Positions 9,541 to 19,800 of a stretch of DNA of 64,000 nucleotides are shown piece after piece. Source of the stretch: Pirellulales bacterium (GTDB taxonomy: Bacteria; Planctomycetota; Planctomycetia; Pirellulales; JALHPA01). The position numbers and the translations under genes are program-made. The notes beneath the pieces are model-generated. The model made no database searches and was not told the origin of the DNA. It saw only the letters and a list, made by a program, of their open reading frames with translations. How positions within the stretch are numbered: the stretch's first letter is position 1; the number at the start of each line of letters is the position of its first letter. The stretch lies in contig JANRLT010000065.1 in assembly GCA_033762255.1 (NCBI GenBank), forward strand, positions 186,001 through 250,000, written 5' to 3'.

Positions 9541-10974
9541 CTAAAATCCCCCGCCATAATCCTGAAAATCCTCGTGTCGTTCAAAAGCCAAATTTTCAAA
9601 ACGGGTAAAGTCCTTCAACCAGGCCAGTTTGACATCCCCCACGGGTCCGTTGCGTTGTTTGGCAATGATTAATTCCGCCTTGCCCGCCAGCTCGGCCCGC
9701 TCCTGGTCGTTGCTGGCGTAGTAGTCGTCACGGTGGACAAACATCACCACGTCGGCGTCTTGTTCAATGGCGCCCGACTCGCGCAGATGGGCTAGTCGTG
9801 GTTTGTTATCGCGGCTCATTTCCGCCTGGCGGTTAAGCTGTGCCAGGCAAATAACGGGGACCTTTAGTTCGCGGGCCATGATTTTTAGTCGGCGGGCAAT
9901 TTTGGCCACTTGTTCCTGGCGTTGATCGCGCGGATTGTCCGGCTCGATCAATTGCAAATAATCCACCACCACCAACCCCAGGCCGTGGCGCCGTTTCAGG
10001 CGGCGGGCGTTGGCGGCGATTTCGGTCATTGTGCGGCTGGGGGTATCATCCACAAACAACTTGCTTTCACCAAGTTTGCCCGCGGTCTCCATTAAAAGCT
10101 GACGGTCCTGTTTGCTAATCGTTCCATTGCGCAGGCGATGCCCATTGACCCGCGCGGCGGAGCAGAGCAGGCGATCCCCCAATTCCAGCGAGGACATTTC
10201 CAGGCTAACAAACAGCACGGGTTGATTTTCGTTGAGCGCGACATGTTCGGCGATGTTCATGGCCAGGGCGGTCTTGCCCATCGAAGGGCGGGCGGCCAGG
10301 ATGATCAGCTCGGAATTATGCAGCCCCCCCGTTTGTGTGTCCAAATCCTTAAAGCCGGTGAGAATACCGCTGGCGGCGTGAGTTCCCTGCATCCGGGCAT
10401 CGATCCGATCCATGGCCTGATGCAGAATGTCATAAATGCTAGAGACTTCCCCCTGGCCTTGATTTTCCAAGATGGAAAAGATTTTTTGCTCGGCCTGGCT
10501 GAGCAAATGCTTGGGTTCCTGGTTGCTATCATAGGCGTCGCGCAGGATTTCCGTGCTGGCAAAGATTAACTGCCGTAGGGTGGATTTTTCCCGCACCAAC
10601 AACGCATACTCGGTGGCGTGCGCGGCGTTTTGCACCTCGCGGACCAAACTGGCCAGGTAGGCCATCCCCCCGACCATTTCCAGTTCGTTTTTTGCCTTGA
10701 GCCGCTCGACCAACAGCGTGATATCAATCCGCCGGTTGGAATTGTGCATCTCGTCCAGGTGGACAAAGATGCGGCGGTGGGCGTCATCATAAAAATCATC
10801 CGCGTGGATCAGGGGAAAGACATCGTCGCAAACTTCGGGCAACAGCAGCATGCTCCCCAGGATGCCCCGTTCGGCCTCGTGGCTGCGGGGGGGCTGGCGG
10901 TCGAGCAACTCGCTGGTTTTACCCAAATGCGGCTTATCTGCGCGCTGTGAATCCGTGCGGGGGGTAAAAGCCAT
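9541..10974 (-). CDS. dnaB: Replicative DNA helicase DnaB
   Basis: 477 residues, the usual length. The N-terminal domain starts near PPRSHEAERGILGSMLL, typical of DnaB. The RecA-like ATPase follows with Walker A AARPSMGKTALAMN, the Walker B region GLVVVDYLQLI, and the conserved LAQLNRQAEMSRDNKPRLAHLRESGAIEQDADVV block, quoted here only as separate pieces (LAQLNRQ, LRESGAIEQDAD). It forms the hexamer that unwinds DNA at the fork. A short N-terminal extension (MAFTPRTDSQRADKPHLG) precedes the domain. It is divergent from rarA, another fork-associated ATPase. Confidence 0.97.
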   Translation of the reverse strand: MAFTPRTDSQRADKPHLGKTSELLDRQPPRSHEAERGILGSMLLLPEVCDDVFPLIHADDFYDDAHRRIFVHLDEMHNSNRRIDITLLVERLKAKNELEMVGGMAYLASLVREVQNAAHATEYALLVREKSTLRQLIFASTEILRDAYDSNQEPKHLLSQAEQKIFSILENQGQGEVSSIYDILHQAMDRIDARMQGTHAASGILTGFKDLDTQTGGLHNSELIILAARPSMGKTALAMNIAEHVALNENQPVLFVSLEMSSLELGDRLLCSAARVNGHRLRNGTISKQDRQLLMETAGKLGESKLFVDDTPSRTMTEIAANARRLKRRHGLGLVVVDYLQLIEPDNPRDQRQEQVAKIARRLKIMARELKVPVICLAQLNRQAEMSRDNKPRLAHLRESGAIEQDADVVMFVHRDDYYASNDQERAELAGKAELIIAKQRNGPVGDVKLAWLKDFTRFENLAFERHEDFQDYGGGF

Positions 10975-11277
10975 GACGTATGTCCTCCGTGTGATAACAA
11001 TCGCGCTCGCCTGCCGGGCGCGTTGTCCAAATAGTTCATTTTGCCATGACGACCCCTGTCAGTACAGATAGCCCGGAAGAGAAACCGCGCCTCGTGTATG
11101 CTTAACCACGCCCGCGACTGGCATTTTGCGGGCTGGTTTGCCCAGTGATAAATTCATGTGCCGATGTGAATTGTTCGTTTCTTCACGCCACGGTCGCGCG
11201 TACAATGCTGCTAGCGTATCCCTGTGAATAAAAATGTCCGCTTTTCGCGGGACTGCCTCTTTTCACGCCATTCCACG
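10975..11277. other. dnaB-rarA divergent promoter region
   Basis: About 300 bases holding the promoters of the two divergent genes. No operator or RNA element recognised. The rarA frame could begin earlier at a GTG at 11224, but the conserved protein begins at 11278. Confidence 0.5.
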
Positions 11278-12605
11278 ATGTCCCTCTTTGCAGCCGCCGA
11301 AGAAGCCAACCGCCGCCAGGCCGAACCCCTGGCCGCGCGCATGCGTCCGCGCACCCTGACGGAGTTTGTCGGCCAAGGGCACTTTCTGGGCGAAGGGAAA
11401 CTGCTCCGCCGATTGATTGATGCCGATCGGCTGGGCTCGGTGATTTTTTATGGACCGCCGGGGACCGGCAAAACCACGCTGGCCAGCATTTTGGCGCAGG
11501 CCACCCACAGCGCGTTTCGCCAGTTAAACGCCGTCACCAGCGGGGTCAAGGAACTGCGCGAAGTCCTGGAAGAAGCCCGCACCCGTTTAGAAGTCGATGG
11601 CCGCAAGACGCTGCTATTCATCGATGAAATTCACCGCTTTAATAAATCCCAGCAGGACGCTTTGTTACCCGATGTGGAAAGCGGGAATGTTACCCTGGTT
11701 GGGGCCACCACGCAAAATCCGTTCTTTGCCCTGACCAGCGCGCTGGTCAGTCGCAGCCGCATCTTTCAATTTCAACCTTTGACCCGGGAAGAGATTCAAC
11801 AGGTGATCCTGGCGGCGCTGGCCGATCCGTACCGCGGTTTTGGCGGGGAGCAAATTTCATTAACGCCGGATGCGCTGGCATTTCTGGCCGAAGTGAGCGA
11901 TGGGGACGCCCGCCGCGCGCTGGGCGCGTTGGAAGTTGGCATTCTCAGCAGTCCCGCGCGGCCGCTCACGTTTACCCGCGAACTAGCCGTCGAAAGCGTC
12001 CAGCGCAAGGCCATCGTCTATGACGCCGGCGATAGCCATTATGATGCCGCCAGCGCGCTCATCAAAAGTATTCGCGGCAGCGATGTCGACGCCGGCCTCT
12101 ATTGGCTAGCGCGAATGCTAGAAGGGGGAGAGGATGTTCGCTTTTTGACGCGGCGACTGGTCATCCTAGCCAGCGAGGATATCGGCAATGCCGATCCGCA
12201 AGCCCTGGTGCTGGCCGTGGCCGCCATGCACGCCACGGAGTTTATCGGCCTGCCGGAGTGCGCCCTTACCCTCTCGCAGGCGGTCTGTTACCTGGCCACC
12301 GCCCCCAAAAGCAACGCCTGCACGCTGGCCATCGGCGCCGCCCAGCGCGACGTCCGCGAAGGAGCGCTTATCCCCGTCCCCGTCCACCTGCGGGATAAAC
12401 ACTACGCCGGCGCTAAACGCCTGGGCCATGGGCAAGGGTACCAATACGCCCATGATGCCGCCGGGGGGTCGCCGCGCAGGACTATCTGGGCGTGGAGAAA
12501 ATTTATTACGAGCCGACAGAGCGGGGCTTTGAGGGGGAAATCGCGGCCCGTCTGGCGGAGATCCGGGCGATATTGGCCCAAGCCCGGCAAGAGGGGGATG
12601 GGTAA
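11278..12605 (+). CDS. rarA: Replication-associated recombination protein RarA, frameshifted near its end
   Basis: A RarA/MgsA AAA+ ATPase. It starts MSLFAAAEEANRRQAEPLAA, then Walker A YGPPGTGKTTLAS, Walker B LLFIDEIHRF, the sensor region GATTQNPFF, SEDIGNADP, and the C-terminal tetramer domain with HYAGAKRLGHGQGY. It acts at stalled forks. After DAAGG the frame breaks: the run of six G at 12463-12468 would need seven. With one extra G the protein continues VAAQDYLGVEKIYYEPTERG, which is the normal RarA C-terminus, and stops at 12605. Read as it stands, the frame runs on to 12654 with an unrelated tail. A sequencing indel or a true mutation would look the same here. Confidence 0.9.
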
Positions 12606-12649
12606 GGGAGGAGAGACACGGGTTACGAGATGTGGGAAGCGGGAAGAAA

Positions 12650-12685
12650 TGTAGGAGGCGACTCCGTCGCCGAATTGGCTTTTGG
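12650..12685 (+). repeat. Dispersed repeat, copy 1
   Basis: About 36 bp beginning TGTAGGAGGCGACTCC. It contains the hairpin GGCGAC-TCC-GTCGCC and ends TTGGCTTTTGG. A nearly identical copy lies at 21003-21037. Both sit just downstream of plus-strand genes, after a purine-rich G tract. Confidence 0.85.
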
Positions 12686-12701
12686 CTAGCCGCCATGCGC
12701 T

Positions 12702-12725
12702 CAAAGCCGCCGATGCCATCCGTGG
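12702..12725 (+). repeat. GCCGCCGATGCCATC repeat, copy 1
   Basis: Carries the core CCGCCGATGCCATC also found at 60746 and 62564. Here the second arm is imperfect (CCGTGG instead of CGGCGG). It follows copy 1 of the 36-bp repeat by 16 bases. Confidence 0.7.
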
Positions 12726-12983
12726 TCCGTAGTGGAGAGGTGGGAGATGAGGGAATAGGGGCAAGGGAGCAGGGGTCAGGGAACCTGAATAGGCGGGGGA
12801 GCGGAGGTGCGGGGGACTGGCGAGCGGCTGACGTAAGTCTGCCGGTTAAACGAGGTGCGGCAGGGTGGCACTGACGAATGCGATTTATTTCATTATAGCC
12901 ATGCCCTGTTCTTGCTGACAGCCATTTCCTTGCACACCCACGAATAACCATAAACTTGACCATTTTGTGAAACAGTCGTGTGC

Positions 12984-13002
12984 CACTGGTGGAACACCAG
13001 TG
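12984..13002. repeat. Short hairpin (CACTGGT stem)
   Basis: Perfect 7-bp stem CACTGGT/ACCAGTG with loop GGAAC. One of a cluster of unlike short hairpins in this spacer. Confidence 0.7.
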
Positions 13003-13099
13003 CCGAGACGGGAGCTTGATGATTTGAGACGGATGGGACTTCGGAAAAGTCTGGACTAAGAATTCCTAAGCTATTGGGAATCGCATACCCTGTGGCAAA

Positions 13100-13118
13100 C
13101 ACTGGCAAAATGCCAGTG
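13100..13118. repeat. Short hairpin (CACTGGCA stem)
   Basis: Perfect 8-bp stem CACTGGCA/TGCCAGTG with a loop of three A. It shares CACTGG with the hairpin at 12984. Confidence 0.75.
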
Positions 13119-13430
13119 GCACACTCCGGCTTTTTCATAATGGCGAAGTCTGGTGCAAGGAAATGGAATCGGCAAGACAAGGGCTAAAGTTACCTGAAAA
13201 TGGAAACTTAAACAGTGCCACCCCGCCGGGATTGGCGGGTGAGCGCGGCGGCGATCGTCCATGCCGCGCGCGACGGGCGGACCCCTTCGGACCATCACCC
13301 CGTGACGGCGGTGCTGGCAATTAAGCCATAGGTTGGGATCGAATTCCCTGGTGATCCGCGAGTGGGAGTCTGGTGTTTTGTGTTTGGATTTTTCTGCTTG
13401 GTGTAGCCCAAGCCCGGAATTCACCCGTAG

Positions 13431-13450
13431 CGGCGAGTTCCCACTCGCCG
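13431..13450. repeat. Short hairpin (CGGCGAG stem)
   Basis: Perfect 7-bp stem CGGCGAG/CTCGCCG with loop TTCCCA. Confidence 0.7.
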
Positions 13451-13476
13451 CGTGGTTAGCCGCAACACGCACAAAG

Positions 13477-13495
13477 CCGACGATGTTATCGTCGG
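13477..13495. repeat. Short hairpin (CCGACGAT stem)
   Basis: Perfect 8-bp stem CCGACGAT/ATCGTCGG with loop GTT. Confidence 0.75.
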
Positions 13496-13807
13496 ATAAA
13501 GCCGTGAAGGGATCGAGTACCTCACTATGAAGCCACTGATACTGAAGTAGATATTCTGCTCATTGAAGACGATGCTCCCCCCGAGTCAGTTACTTTGGAA
13601 CAGCAGCGTGATCCATAGCAGAAAGGGCTTGGCCATGCTGGCCGAAAGTCGAACTAAAACGGTTCCCACTCCTCTGAGCAACAGACAAGCAAAGGAAATG
13701 CGCGCACAATTCATCGACGGTGATCCGCGCCGCTGGTCGGACATGCCGCGGGTTTACCGGTGCTGAATCGCGCTTGTTAAGAATTTGCTTCCCACCGCTG
13801 CCCGGCC

Positions 13808-13823
13808 CAGGAACAAGTTCCTG
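13808..13823. repeat. Short hairpin (CAGGAAC stem)
   Basis: CAGGAAC-AA-GTTCCTG, a 16-bp perfect inverted repeat. The central GGAACAAGTTCC recurs at 14504 and, with TT in the middle, at 14415. Confidence 0.75.
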
Positions 13824-13920
13824 AGGTAGCCGGTTGGATCTGATTAGCCTGGTCTACCCGCTGGCACCCCGCCGGTATGCACAATTTCTGGCACAGGGCG
13901 ACAAAGTTATCGTGTGCCCT

Positions 13921-14325
13921 TTAACGATGATACAATCTAAAAAACTCTCTGAACACTCGTTTGCCTAGGATCTCGATGCGTTCTAAAAGCAGTTCGATAT
14001 CTCTGTATTTAATGTGAACTCGCAGAGCAACAATTTCACCCTTACCTAAGCCGTCCCAATTTCCATTACGGTCAACCGCGTACACCCTAATATGAATATG
14101 GCGATTATGCATTCTAATTGCATTCAAGGCAATTGCAGCGAGGTACTGACTATCTTCATTCTTGGCAGCAGCAAGTTGCTCTGCTGCAAATATCGCTCGA
14201 CGAATGTCAACACTATCCGTAGTATCTCGATACTCGGGGTCATAGCAGCATAAATAGTACATCACACCGAAAGCAAGAAAACCTAAAGCAGATAACATGC
14301 TAATAGTTATAAATTTGCTGTGCAT
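13921..14325 (-). CDS. Small membrane-anchored or exported protein, unknown
   Basis: 134 residues from the ATG at 14325, chosen because GAGGTG lies a few bases upstream. An N-terminal hydrophobic segment (ITISMLSALGFLAFGVMYYL) is a signal anchor or signal peptide. The rest is mixed helix and strand, with no motif I recognise. The gene is clearly poorer in GC than its neighbours and sits alone in a repeat-rich spacer, which fits a recently acquired or orphan gene. The frame could extend to 14355, but without a ribosome binding site. Confidence 0.6.
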   Translation of the reverse strand: MHSKFITISMLSALGFLAFGVMYYLCCYDPEYRDTTDSVDIRRAIFAAEQLAAAKNEDSQYLAAIALNAIRMHNRHIHIRVYAVDRNGNWDGLGKGEIVALRVHIKYRDIELLLERIEILGKRVFREFFRLYHR

Positions 14326-14410
14326 TATAACACCTCGTGTGTCTCGTACTTGCATTGAAGCTTGTTATTGATAGCACTCAAGCGGGTAGCCCCGGTTATT
14401 CACCGGGTAC

Positions 14411-14430
14411 CCAAGGAACTTGTTCCTTGG
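14411..14430. repeat. Short hairpin (CCAAGGAAC stem)
   Basis: 9-bp perfect stem CCAAGGAAC/GTTCCTTGG with two T between. Same GGAAC-GTTCC core as at 13808. Confidence 0.75.
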
Positions 14431-14503
14431 CCGCGCAGCGGCAAGAAGCAATTCTTCAAATATTTCCATTATATCCAAGTAGGCTTCTTTTGCTACGCAC
14501 ACC

Positions 14504-14515
14504 GGAACAAGTTCC
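14504..14515. repeat. GGAACAAGTTCC palindrome
   Basis: Third copy of the GGAAC-GTTCC core. Flanking CAC/GTG bases extend the stem across one mismatch. Confidence 0.65.
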
Positions 14516-14537
14516 AGTGCCATCCGCAATTGTAGCA

Positions 14538-14555
14538 GGCACCATCCCTGGTGCC
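14538..14555. repeat. Short hairpin (GGCACCA stem)
   Basis: 7-bp perfect stem GGCACCA/TGGTGCC with loop TCCC. Confidence 0.7.
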
Positions 14556-15012
14556 GTGATATTCCTAACGCCGCTGCGCGGCTAAACATGCGAGGGGGTT
14601 GTTTTGCTTCCCCCGGGTAGTCGCTGCGCTCCAACCCGGGGCTAAGTTCTGTAACCGCTTCGCGGTAGGAGGGAGAATCATGAGCTACATTCCGGTGGTA
14701 TCGCTGAATGCTGACTTTGCCCTACGAGGTCGCCGAGGCTCGTCCCCCAATCAAAGTTAGAAGGATGAATGCAGAATGCAGAATAAAATACCAAACAATC
14801 ATCCCTCTGAATTCTGACTTCCGTATTCATACTTCTGATTAACGCCACTGCTGCAGTCCCCTCACCCCGCCCTCTCCCGATAAGACGTTGTCACAAATGG
14901 AAAGCCACTGTCGGGAGAGGGTGGAATGCAGACGTCTAAAATGCAATTGTAGCAATTCTGACTTCTTCATTCCAACTTCTGACTTTGCCCCCCGCCTCCC
15001 TGATCCCCCCAC

Positions 15013-16332
15013 TCACTTACCCACCCGGTACACCGCTTCCTTGGTCCTGAGGATTAGCCCCCCTTCGACGACAGCGGGGCTGGCCATGCAACCCGCGCTT
15101 AGGGTGTTGACCGCCAGTTCCTGATACTGATCGCCTGGTTCTAGCACGTAGGTCTGGCCTTCCATATCGCTAAAGTAAATTTTTCCCGCGGCGGACACCG
15201 GCGAAGCGGAAAATTTTCCCCCCACGCGCTTGGTCCAGACCACCTCTCCATTGAGCGCGTTGACACAAGTCAAAATCCCGTCATCCCCCGCCATGTAAAT
15301 TCGCTCGCCCACGATGATCGGCGAACTCCGTTTGCTGGCCCCTTTTTCCTGCTTCCAGGTAACCTGGTCGGACAGGTCCGCGGCTTTTTCACCCGGCTTG
15401 TGACTGCGCGGTTTAAGGGCAAACAATTGCAACCCTCCCGCCGCGGTGGTGTTGTACAACAATCCATGGGCATACAGGGGCCGCAAGGAGACATTCATTC
15501 CGCCGCACTTCACCCGCCACAGTTCTTCTCCTGTGCGGGGGTCATAGGCGATTACCGCCCCCGCGCTGGGGCTAATGAGTTGGGGCTGATTGTCGACCAT
15601 AATCACGCGGGGTGTGCTATAAGCTTTCTTCGCGTCGCCGTCGTCGGTGCCATAGTCAATGTTTCTGTCCGTCCGCCAGGCGATTTGCCCGGATTGCTTA
15701 TCCAGGGCGACCACGTACTGCTGATCAAAGCCGTCAAACGTCAATATCAACAAGTTGTCATGCAAAATTGGCGAGGAAGCGGGTCCCCGATGGTGGTTGC
15801 ATTGCAACTCAGGATCAAACGGCGGCCGCTTCCACACAATTTCGCCATTGGTTGTATCTAAGCAAGCCGTCCCATGCACGCCAAAGTGGACATACACCCG
15901 CCCAGCCTCGATCACGGGCGTGGGGGAGGCATAACTATTCAGGTCATAACAAAATTGCGGCTCCGCCACGTCCCACAGCTTGATATCATGGACGATTTGA
16001 CCGGATGCCAGGTCCAAGCAGATGGCCCGCATTTCTTTACCATCGGGGGGGGCGTTCGTCAGCCAGATTTGCTCTCCCCAAATGACGGGGGAGGACCAGG
16101 CTTTGCCGGTAAGGGGTGTTTTCCAGGCGATATTGTCGGTTTCGCTCCACTTGGTCGGGGCGTTTTTGACATTCGCCAGGCCGTCGGCGGTCGGGCCGCG
16201 AAATTCGGGCCAATTTGCCGCAAGGGCGGAAAAAGCGGCACCCAGGAATAATAATGCCGCGATCACCAAGGATGATAGAAAATACCGGACGGGGCGACGC
16301 TTGTGCGGGGGGTAGGGGGGAATCATGGTCAT
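15013..16332 (-). CDS. Secreted PQQ-like beta-propeller protein
   Basis: 439 residues with a signal peptide (FLSSLVIAALLFLGAAFSALA then ANWPEFRGP). The mature protein is a BamB/PQQ-type beta-propeller. The opening NWPEFRGPTADGLA is typical of the planctomycete family. Blades repeat the pattern of a short strand, a G, and W near its end (GEIVWKRP, GQIAWRTD, GEELWRVK, GEVVWTKR). No catalytic quinoprotein residues can be claimed. Such proteins are thought to act as scaffolds or enzymes in the periplasm, often in polymer or sugar degradation loci. No operon partner is visible. The start ATG at 16332 has a second in-frame ATG two codons later. Confidence 0.9.
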   Translation of the reverse strand: MTMIPPYPPHKRRPVRYFLSSLVIAALLFLGAAFSALAANWPEFRGPTADGLANVKNAPTKWSETDNIAWKTPLTGKAWSSPVIWGEQIWLTNAPPDGKEMRAICLDLASGQIVHDIKLWDVAEPQFCYDLNSYASPTPVIEAGRVYVHFGVHGTACLDTTNGEIVWKRPPFDPELQCNHHRGPASSPILHDNLLILTFDGFDQQYVVALDKQSGQIAWRTDRNIDYGTDDGDAKKAYSTPRVIMVDNQPQLISPSAGAVIAYDPRTGEELWRVKCGGMNVSLRPLYAHGLLYNTTAAGGLQLFALKPRSHKPGEKAADLSDQVTWKQEKGASKRSSPIIVGERIYMAGDDGILTCVNALNGEVVWTKRVGGKFSASPVSAAGKIYFSDMEGQTYVLEPGDQYQELAVNTLSAGCMASPAVVEGGLILRTKEAVYRVGK

Positions 16333-16374
16333 GTGGAATAAGGCGAGTAAAACTGCGGGAGCATGGGGGGTTCA

Positions 16375-16560
16375 CGAAACTGCCCGGCGGAACTTTGGGT
16401 AAGTTCCGCTACGGATAAACTGCGCGACTGTAGCAGAATTCGCCAGAATTCTGTGGATGGTGGGGTAAAGGCTGACAAAACTGCCCGGCGGAACTTTTGG
16501 CTAGTTTCACTACGGGGGGTCACTTACGAAACTTTTGGCAAGTTCCGCTACGGAGAGCCT
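16375..16560 (+). repeat. Three diverged copies of a hairpin repeat
   Basis: Copies near 16375-16413, 16474-16519 and 16522-16560. The shared phrase is ACTGCCCGGCGGAACTTT, then AAGTTCCGCTACGG; the third copy lacks the first half. Copies 1 and 3 form stems such as GGAACTT-TGGGT-AAGTTCC; in copy 2 the second arm has drifted. The spacer 16333-16834 contains nothing else I recognise. Confidence 0.8.
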
Positions 16561-16834
16561 CAGGGCCATAGTTCTACTCACAAAAAAATGGTAACGATTT
16601 TTGGCCTGTAAAGCAAATTTTTAAAGCGGCAGCGATAAAGCCGCCTCGTCCGCCCCTTTCGGTCGAGCCATTGTTTTTTTAGGATGAATAGTCGCTCTGG
16701 CCGGGAAAGAGAGGAGGGGTAGCCACCACCATAAAGCCGTTTCATCCGCGCTTTCACGAAAAATCATGGCCAGCCCCGCCCGCCTGTACCCATCCAGTCA
16801 CACTTGAAGAGACGCCCCGACGAAGAGACGTTGC

Positions 16835-19800
16835 ATGTCGGCCACCCCCTCCACACGGAAGTTCGCGGACGCACTGGCGGATGTGCTGGGGTATTTGAAT
16901 TTTTCTGCGGGGAATAGCGATCCCAAGTTTTTGGCGAACCTGAGCGCGTTGTTTGCCGAGATCGAAGCCGCCGACCCCGCCCTCCCGCGGGAGGCCGCTC
17001 CGGCGGGGACCAGCGGCGGGGCATATTTGGTGTTACACCAGGCACTCACTTCCTCCCTGGACGAACTGCGGGCCGACAACCTCGCCTTTCAAGATAGCAC
17101 CCAGGTGTTGGCGGTTTTGGATTTGCTATTTAACCGCTTGCTCCCCGCCTATCTGGAACATCACCGCGATTTGCTGTTTCACCAGAGTGCGGCGGGGCTG
17201 TTTCGTCCATTTTTTATTGGGAAAGCGGCGGAGGCGATCCTGCAGGCGGGAGCGCCGTGGGAAGAAACCGACCGCATCATTCACCACAGCCTGGCCAAAC
17301 TGAATGACTATCTGGGCTTTCGCCCCGTGGCGGTCCTTCATAACCGCCGCAAGCATGAACCCTACTCGCATGAACGCTGCCGCCCCGTGCCGTTGTACCT
17401 GGCGGGCGTGGGCGTGGCCACCGGGCGCTATGAGGCGCTTGTGCGGCGGGCTTTGGAGATTTTGAACAAGCTACAGCCCGGTTTGTTGCAAATGGCCTGG
17501 TTTGATCCAGAGCTATTAAGCGAACTGGCGTTTGATCCGCGGGCGTACGACTTTAACCATCCCGCCAACAAGCGGCCGAATTACCACTTTGGCCTGTGGG
17601 ACCCGCATGTGCTGGATCAACAAGGTTTTTACCGCCGTTTTGTCCTGCAGCAGACCTTGCTGGAAGCGCTCTTGGAACGCGTGGAAGCGCCCGGAGAGCT
17701 ATCCGCCGCGGAATTGTTGGAAGAAGCCGCGGTGGTGCTGGCGGGAACCATGCTCATGGCCGCGGGGACCAGCGGCAATGGTCCCGAGTGCCACGATTCC
17801 AGCGTGACGTTATCTAACCTGTTGCCGGTCATCGCCAATTATCGGGACGACTATTATCGGCAAATTTTGTCCAAATTGCATGGCCCGCACGCCACGCGGC
17901 TGCAATCGGAATTAAAAGCGATGCGGCAACCGTTCGCGGGCGCGCGGCAGCATTTAAATAGCCAGCTCGCCCGCCGCCGCGCGCTGCAGATGCAACATGT
18001 GCATTTGGCGGTGCTGTTTGCCCGGTTGGGTTATCCCGAAGCCGCGCTCCAGCAGGCGGACATTATCCCCGCGGTCTCCGCCCGGATGACTTGCCGGCTG
18101 TATTGCCTCTTGACCAGCGGCTGGCATGCCGCGCGGGCCAATCAAGTCTCTCAGGCGGCGGAGTATTTGCCCCAAATAGAAAACCTGTTGCGCCGGGCGA
18201 TTCACTGCGGCGCGGTTGTTGATCCGTGGAATATCCTGGGCTTTGGCGGACAATTTTCGCTCTTTCCCGCGGTGGAAAATTCCGTTCCGGATTTGCGCGT
18301 GGATGAATTGATCGACCTGATGGAACAGGTGTTTGCCTTGGCGGCGCGGGCGTGGCATTTGGCCGCGGTGGCGGACGATGCCGCCTTGTGTGAAAATATT
18401 TCAGCGGATTTTCGCCGGTTGGCGGAATGGTGGGACCAGTATGCCACCACGGGCATCGAGGGGATCAAGCCGGTCTCCGGCCGGGAGGCCTACGACGCGG
18501 CGCAGCGCGTGGCGGAAGCTCTCAGCGCGTGGCACCAGGCCGGAGCCGCCGCGGGGAACATTGGCTTTTGGCGGGGCCATGCCGAACAATTTGATTCCCC
18601 CCAGGCCTACGCCCGCGTGATCGAGGCATTGCTGGAAAAGCATGATCTGGCCAGCGCGGCGGGGCTGATGATGCACTGGCTGGCCAATGCCGAAACCCTG
18701 GCGCTGGAAGAAGGCTTATTCTCGTTTCACCACTTGGCGCGGCAATGGCTGGCCGCCAATTTGCAAACCGGCAAATCTGGCACGCCACGCGCGGCGCAGA
18801 TCCCCCCCGGCCCCGCGCCGCTGGCCGCGGAAAAAATGATCACGCATTTAACCAGCCCCCCCGCGTCAGCCGCGGCGGCCCCGCCCGGGATCGCCGGTCA
18901 GTCGTCCCCTGCCGCTAAATCGGCGTTTAGCGTCGCGCGGTTTTTTGACCAGCTAGAGGCAAACTCCGACAGCTTTTGGGAAGCGCCCGAATTGCAATTT
19001 GACGGCCAACCCGTGAAATCGGCCGAGGATGATATCGAAGATCTCTTTCATCCGCCGGAGGATGACGAAGAGGACGAAAATCTGTACGGCGCGGCGTACG
19101 ATGAAATGATCTATCGCGACAGCACGGCGGACGGCATCGATTCCTCGCTGCAAGAATTTGGCGGCACCACCGATTATGAGCTGGAGGCCGAGGCCAACCG
19201 CATCAATTCGCGATTGGCGTTTTTAGTCACGCTGGCCCGCCTGTGGAAGCAAGTCGCCTTGGCCGATCCCCTGCGGCAGCCGCGCTGGCAACTGACCGCC
19301 GATCATCTGCGGGCCTGGCTGGACCATAGTAAAAAGAACCGCCGCAAACTCTCGGCCCTGGCCCATGCTATTGAACGGCAGCCGTTGGTGCCGCAATCGG
19401 CGGAGCCGGAGGCGCTGGTGGAATACGACCGCCGCCGCATGATCAAGGAATCCCTTTTGGAACGGGTGATCGCGACGACGGTCAGCATGGCGGAGGCGGA
19501 ACTGTTTTTGCGCGCGGTGCTCCCCCCCGACGTGGTTGGCTCCGCCGAAAGCGAAGAACCAGAGCATTGGGGGCCTACCGTGTTGCTGTGGCGGGCCTTG
19601 TTGGCCGAGGATGTCCCCGCCGCGCGCGACGCCTGGCCCCCGTTTTTGGCCGCGATCCATAAGCAATCCCTGTTGTACGTCCCCCTGGGCAAAGGGGGCG
19701 ATCCCCGCCGTATCGCCGCCGCGCGCGGCCTGCAGCAAACGCTCCGCGGACTTTTAGGCCGTTTACCCCAATTGGGCCTGCTGCGCGAGACGTGTCAACT

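Larger units (their letters stand above)
12606..13920. other. Long repeat-rich intergenic region
   Basis: 1.3 kb without a credible gene. Frames on both strands are short and have no domain-like sequence. What it holds is a G-rich purine tail after rarA, two dispersed repeats (12650 and 12702), and a series of short perfect hairpins with different stems, annotated separately. It may include decayed coding remnants, which I could not identify. Confidence 0.6.
14326..15012. other. Repeat-rich intergenic region
   Basis: About 690 bases with three short hairpins (below) and a longer inverted repeat, CCCTCTCCCGA at 14870-14880 paired with TCGGGAGAGGG at 14911-14921. The last 250 bases repeat the phrase TTCTGACTT several times. 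No gene seen; a minus-strand frame at 14365-14634 is only the read-through of these repeats. Confidence 0.6.

Noticed and set aside
9233-9544. 103-residue gene
   Set aside because: No ribosome binding site, protein-unlike composition, and it overlaps the end of dnaB on the other strand.
12166-12963. 265-residue minus-strand gene
   Set aside because: It is the shadow of rarA and of the repeat-rich spacer, with no domain-like sequence.
14365-14634. 89-residue minus-strand gene
   Set aside because: It consists of the translated hairpin repeats of the spacer.
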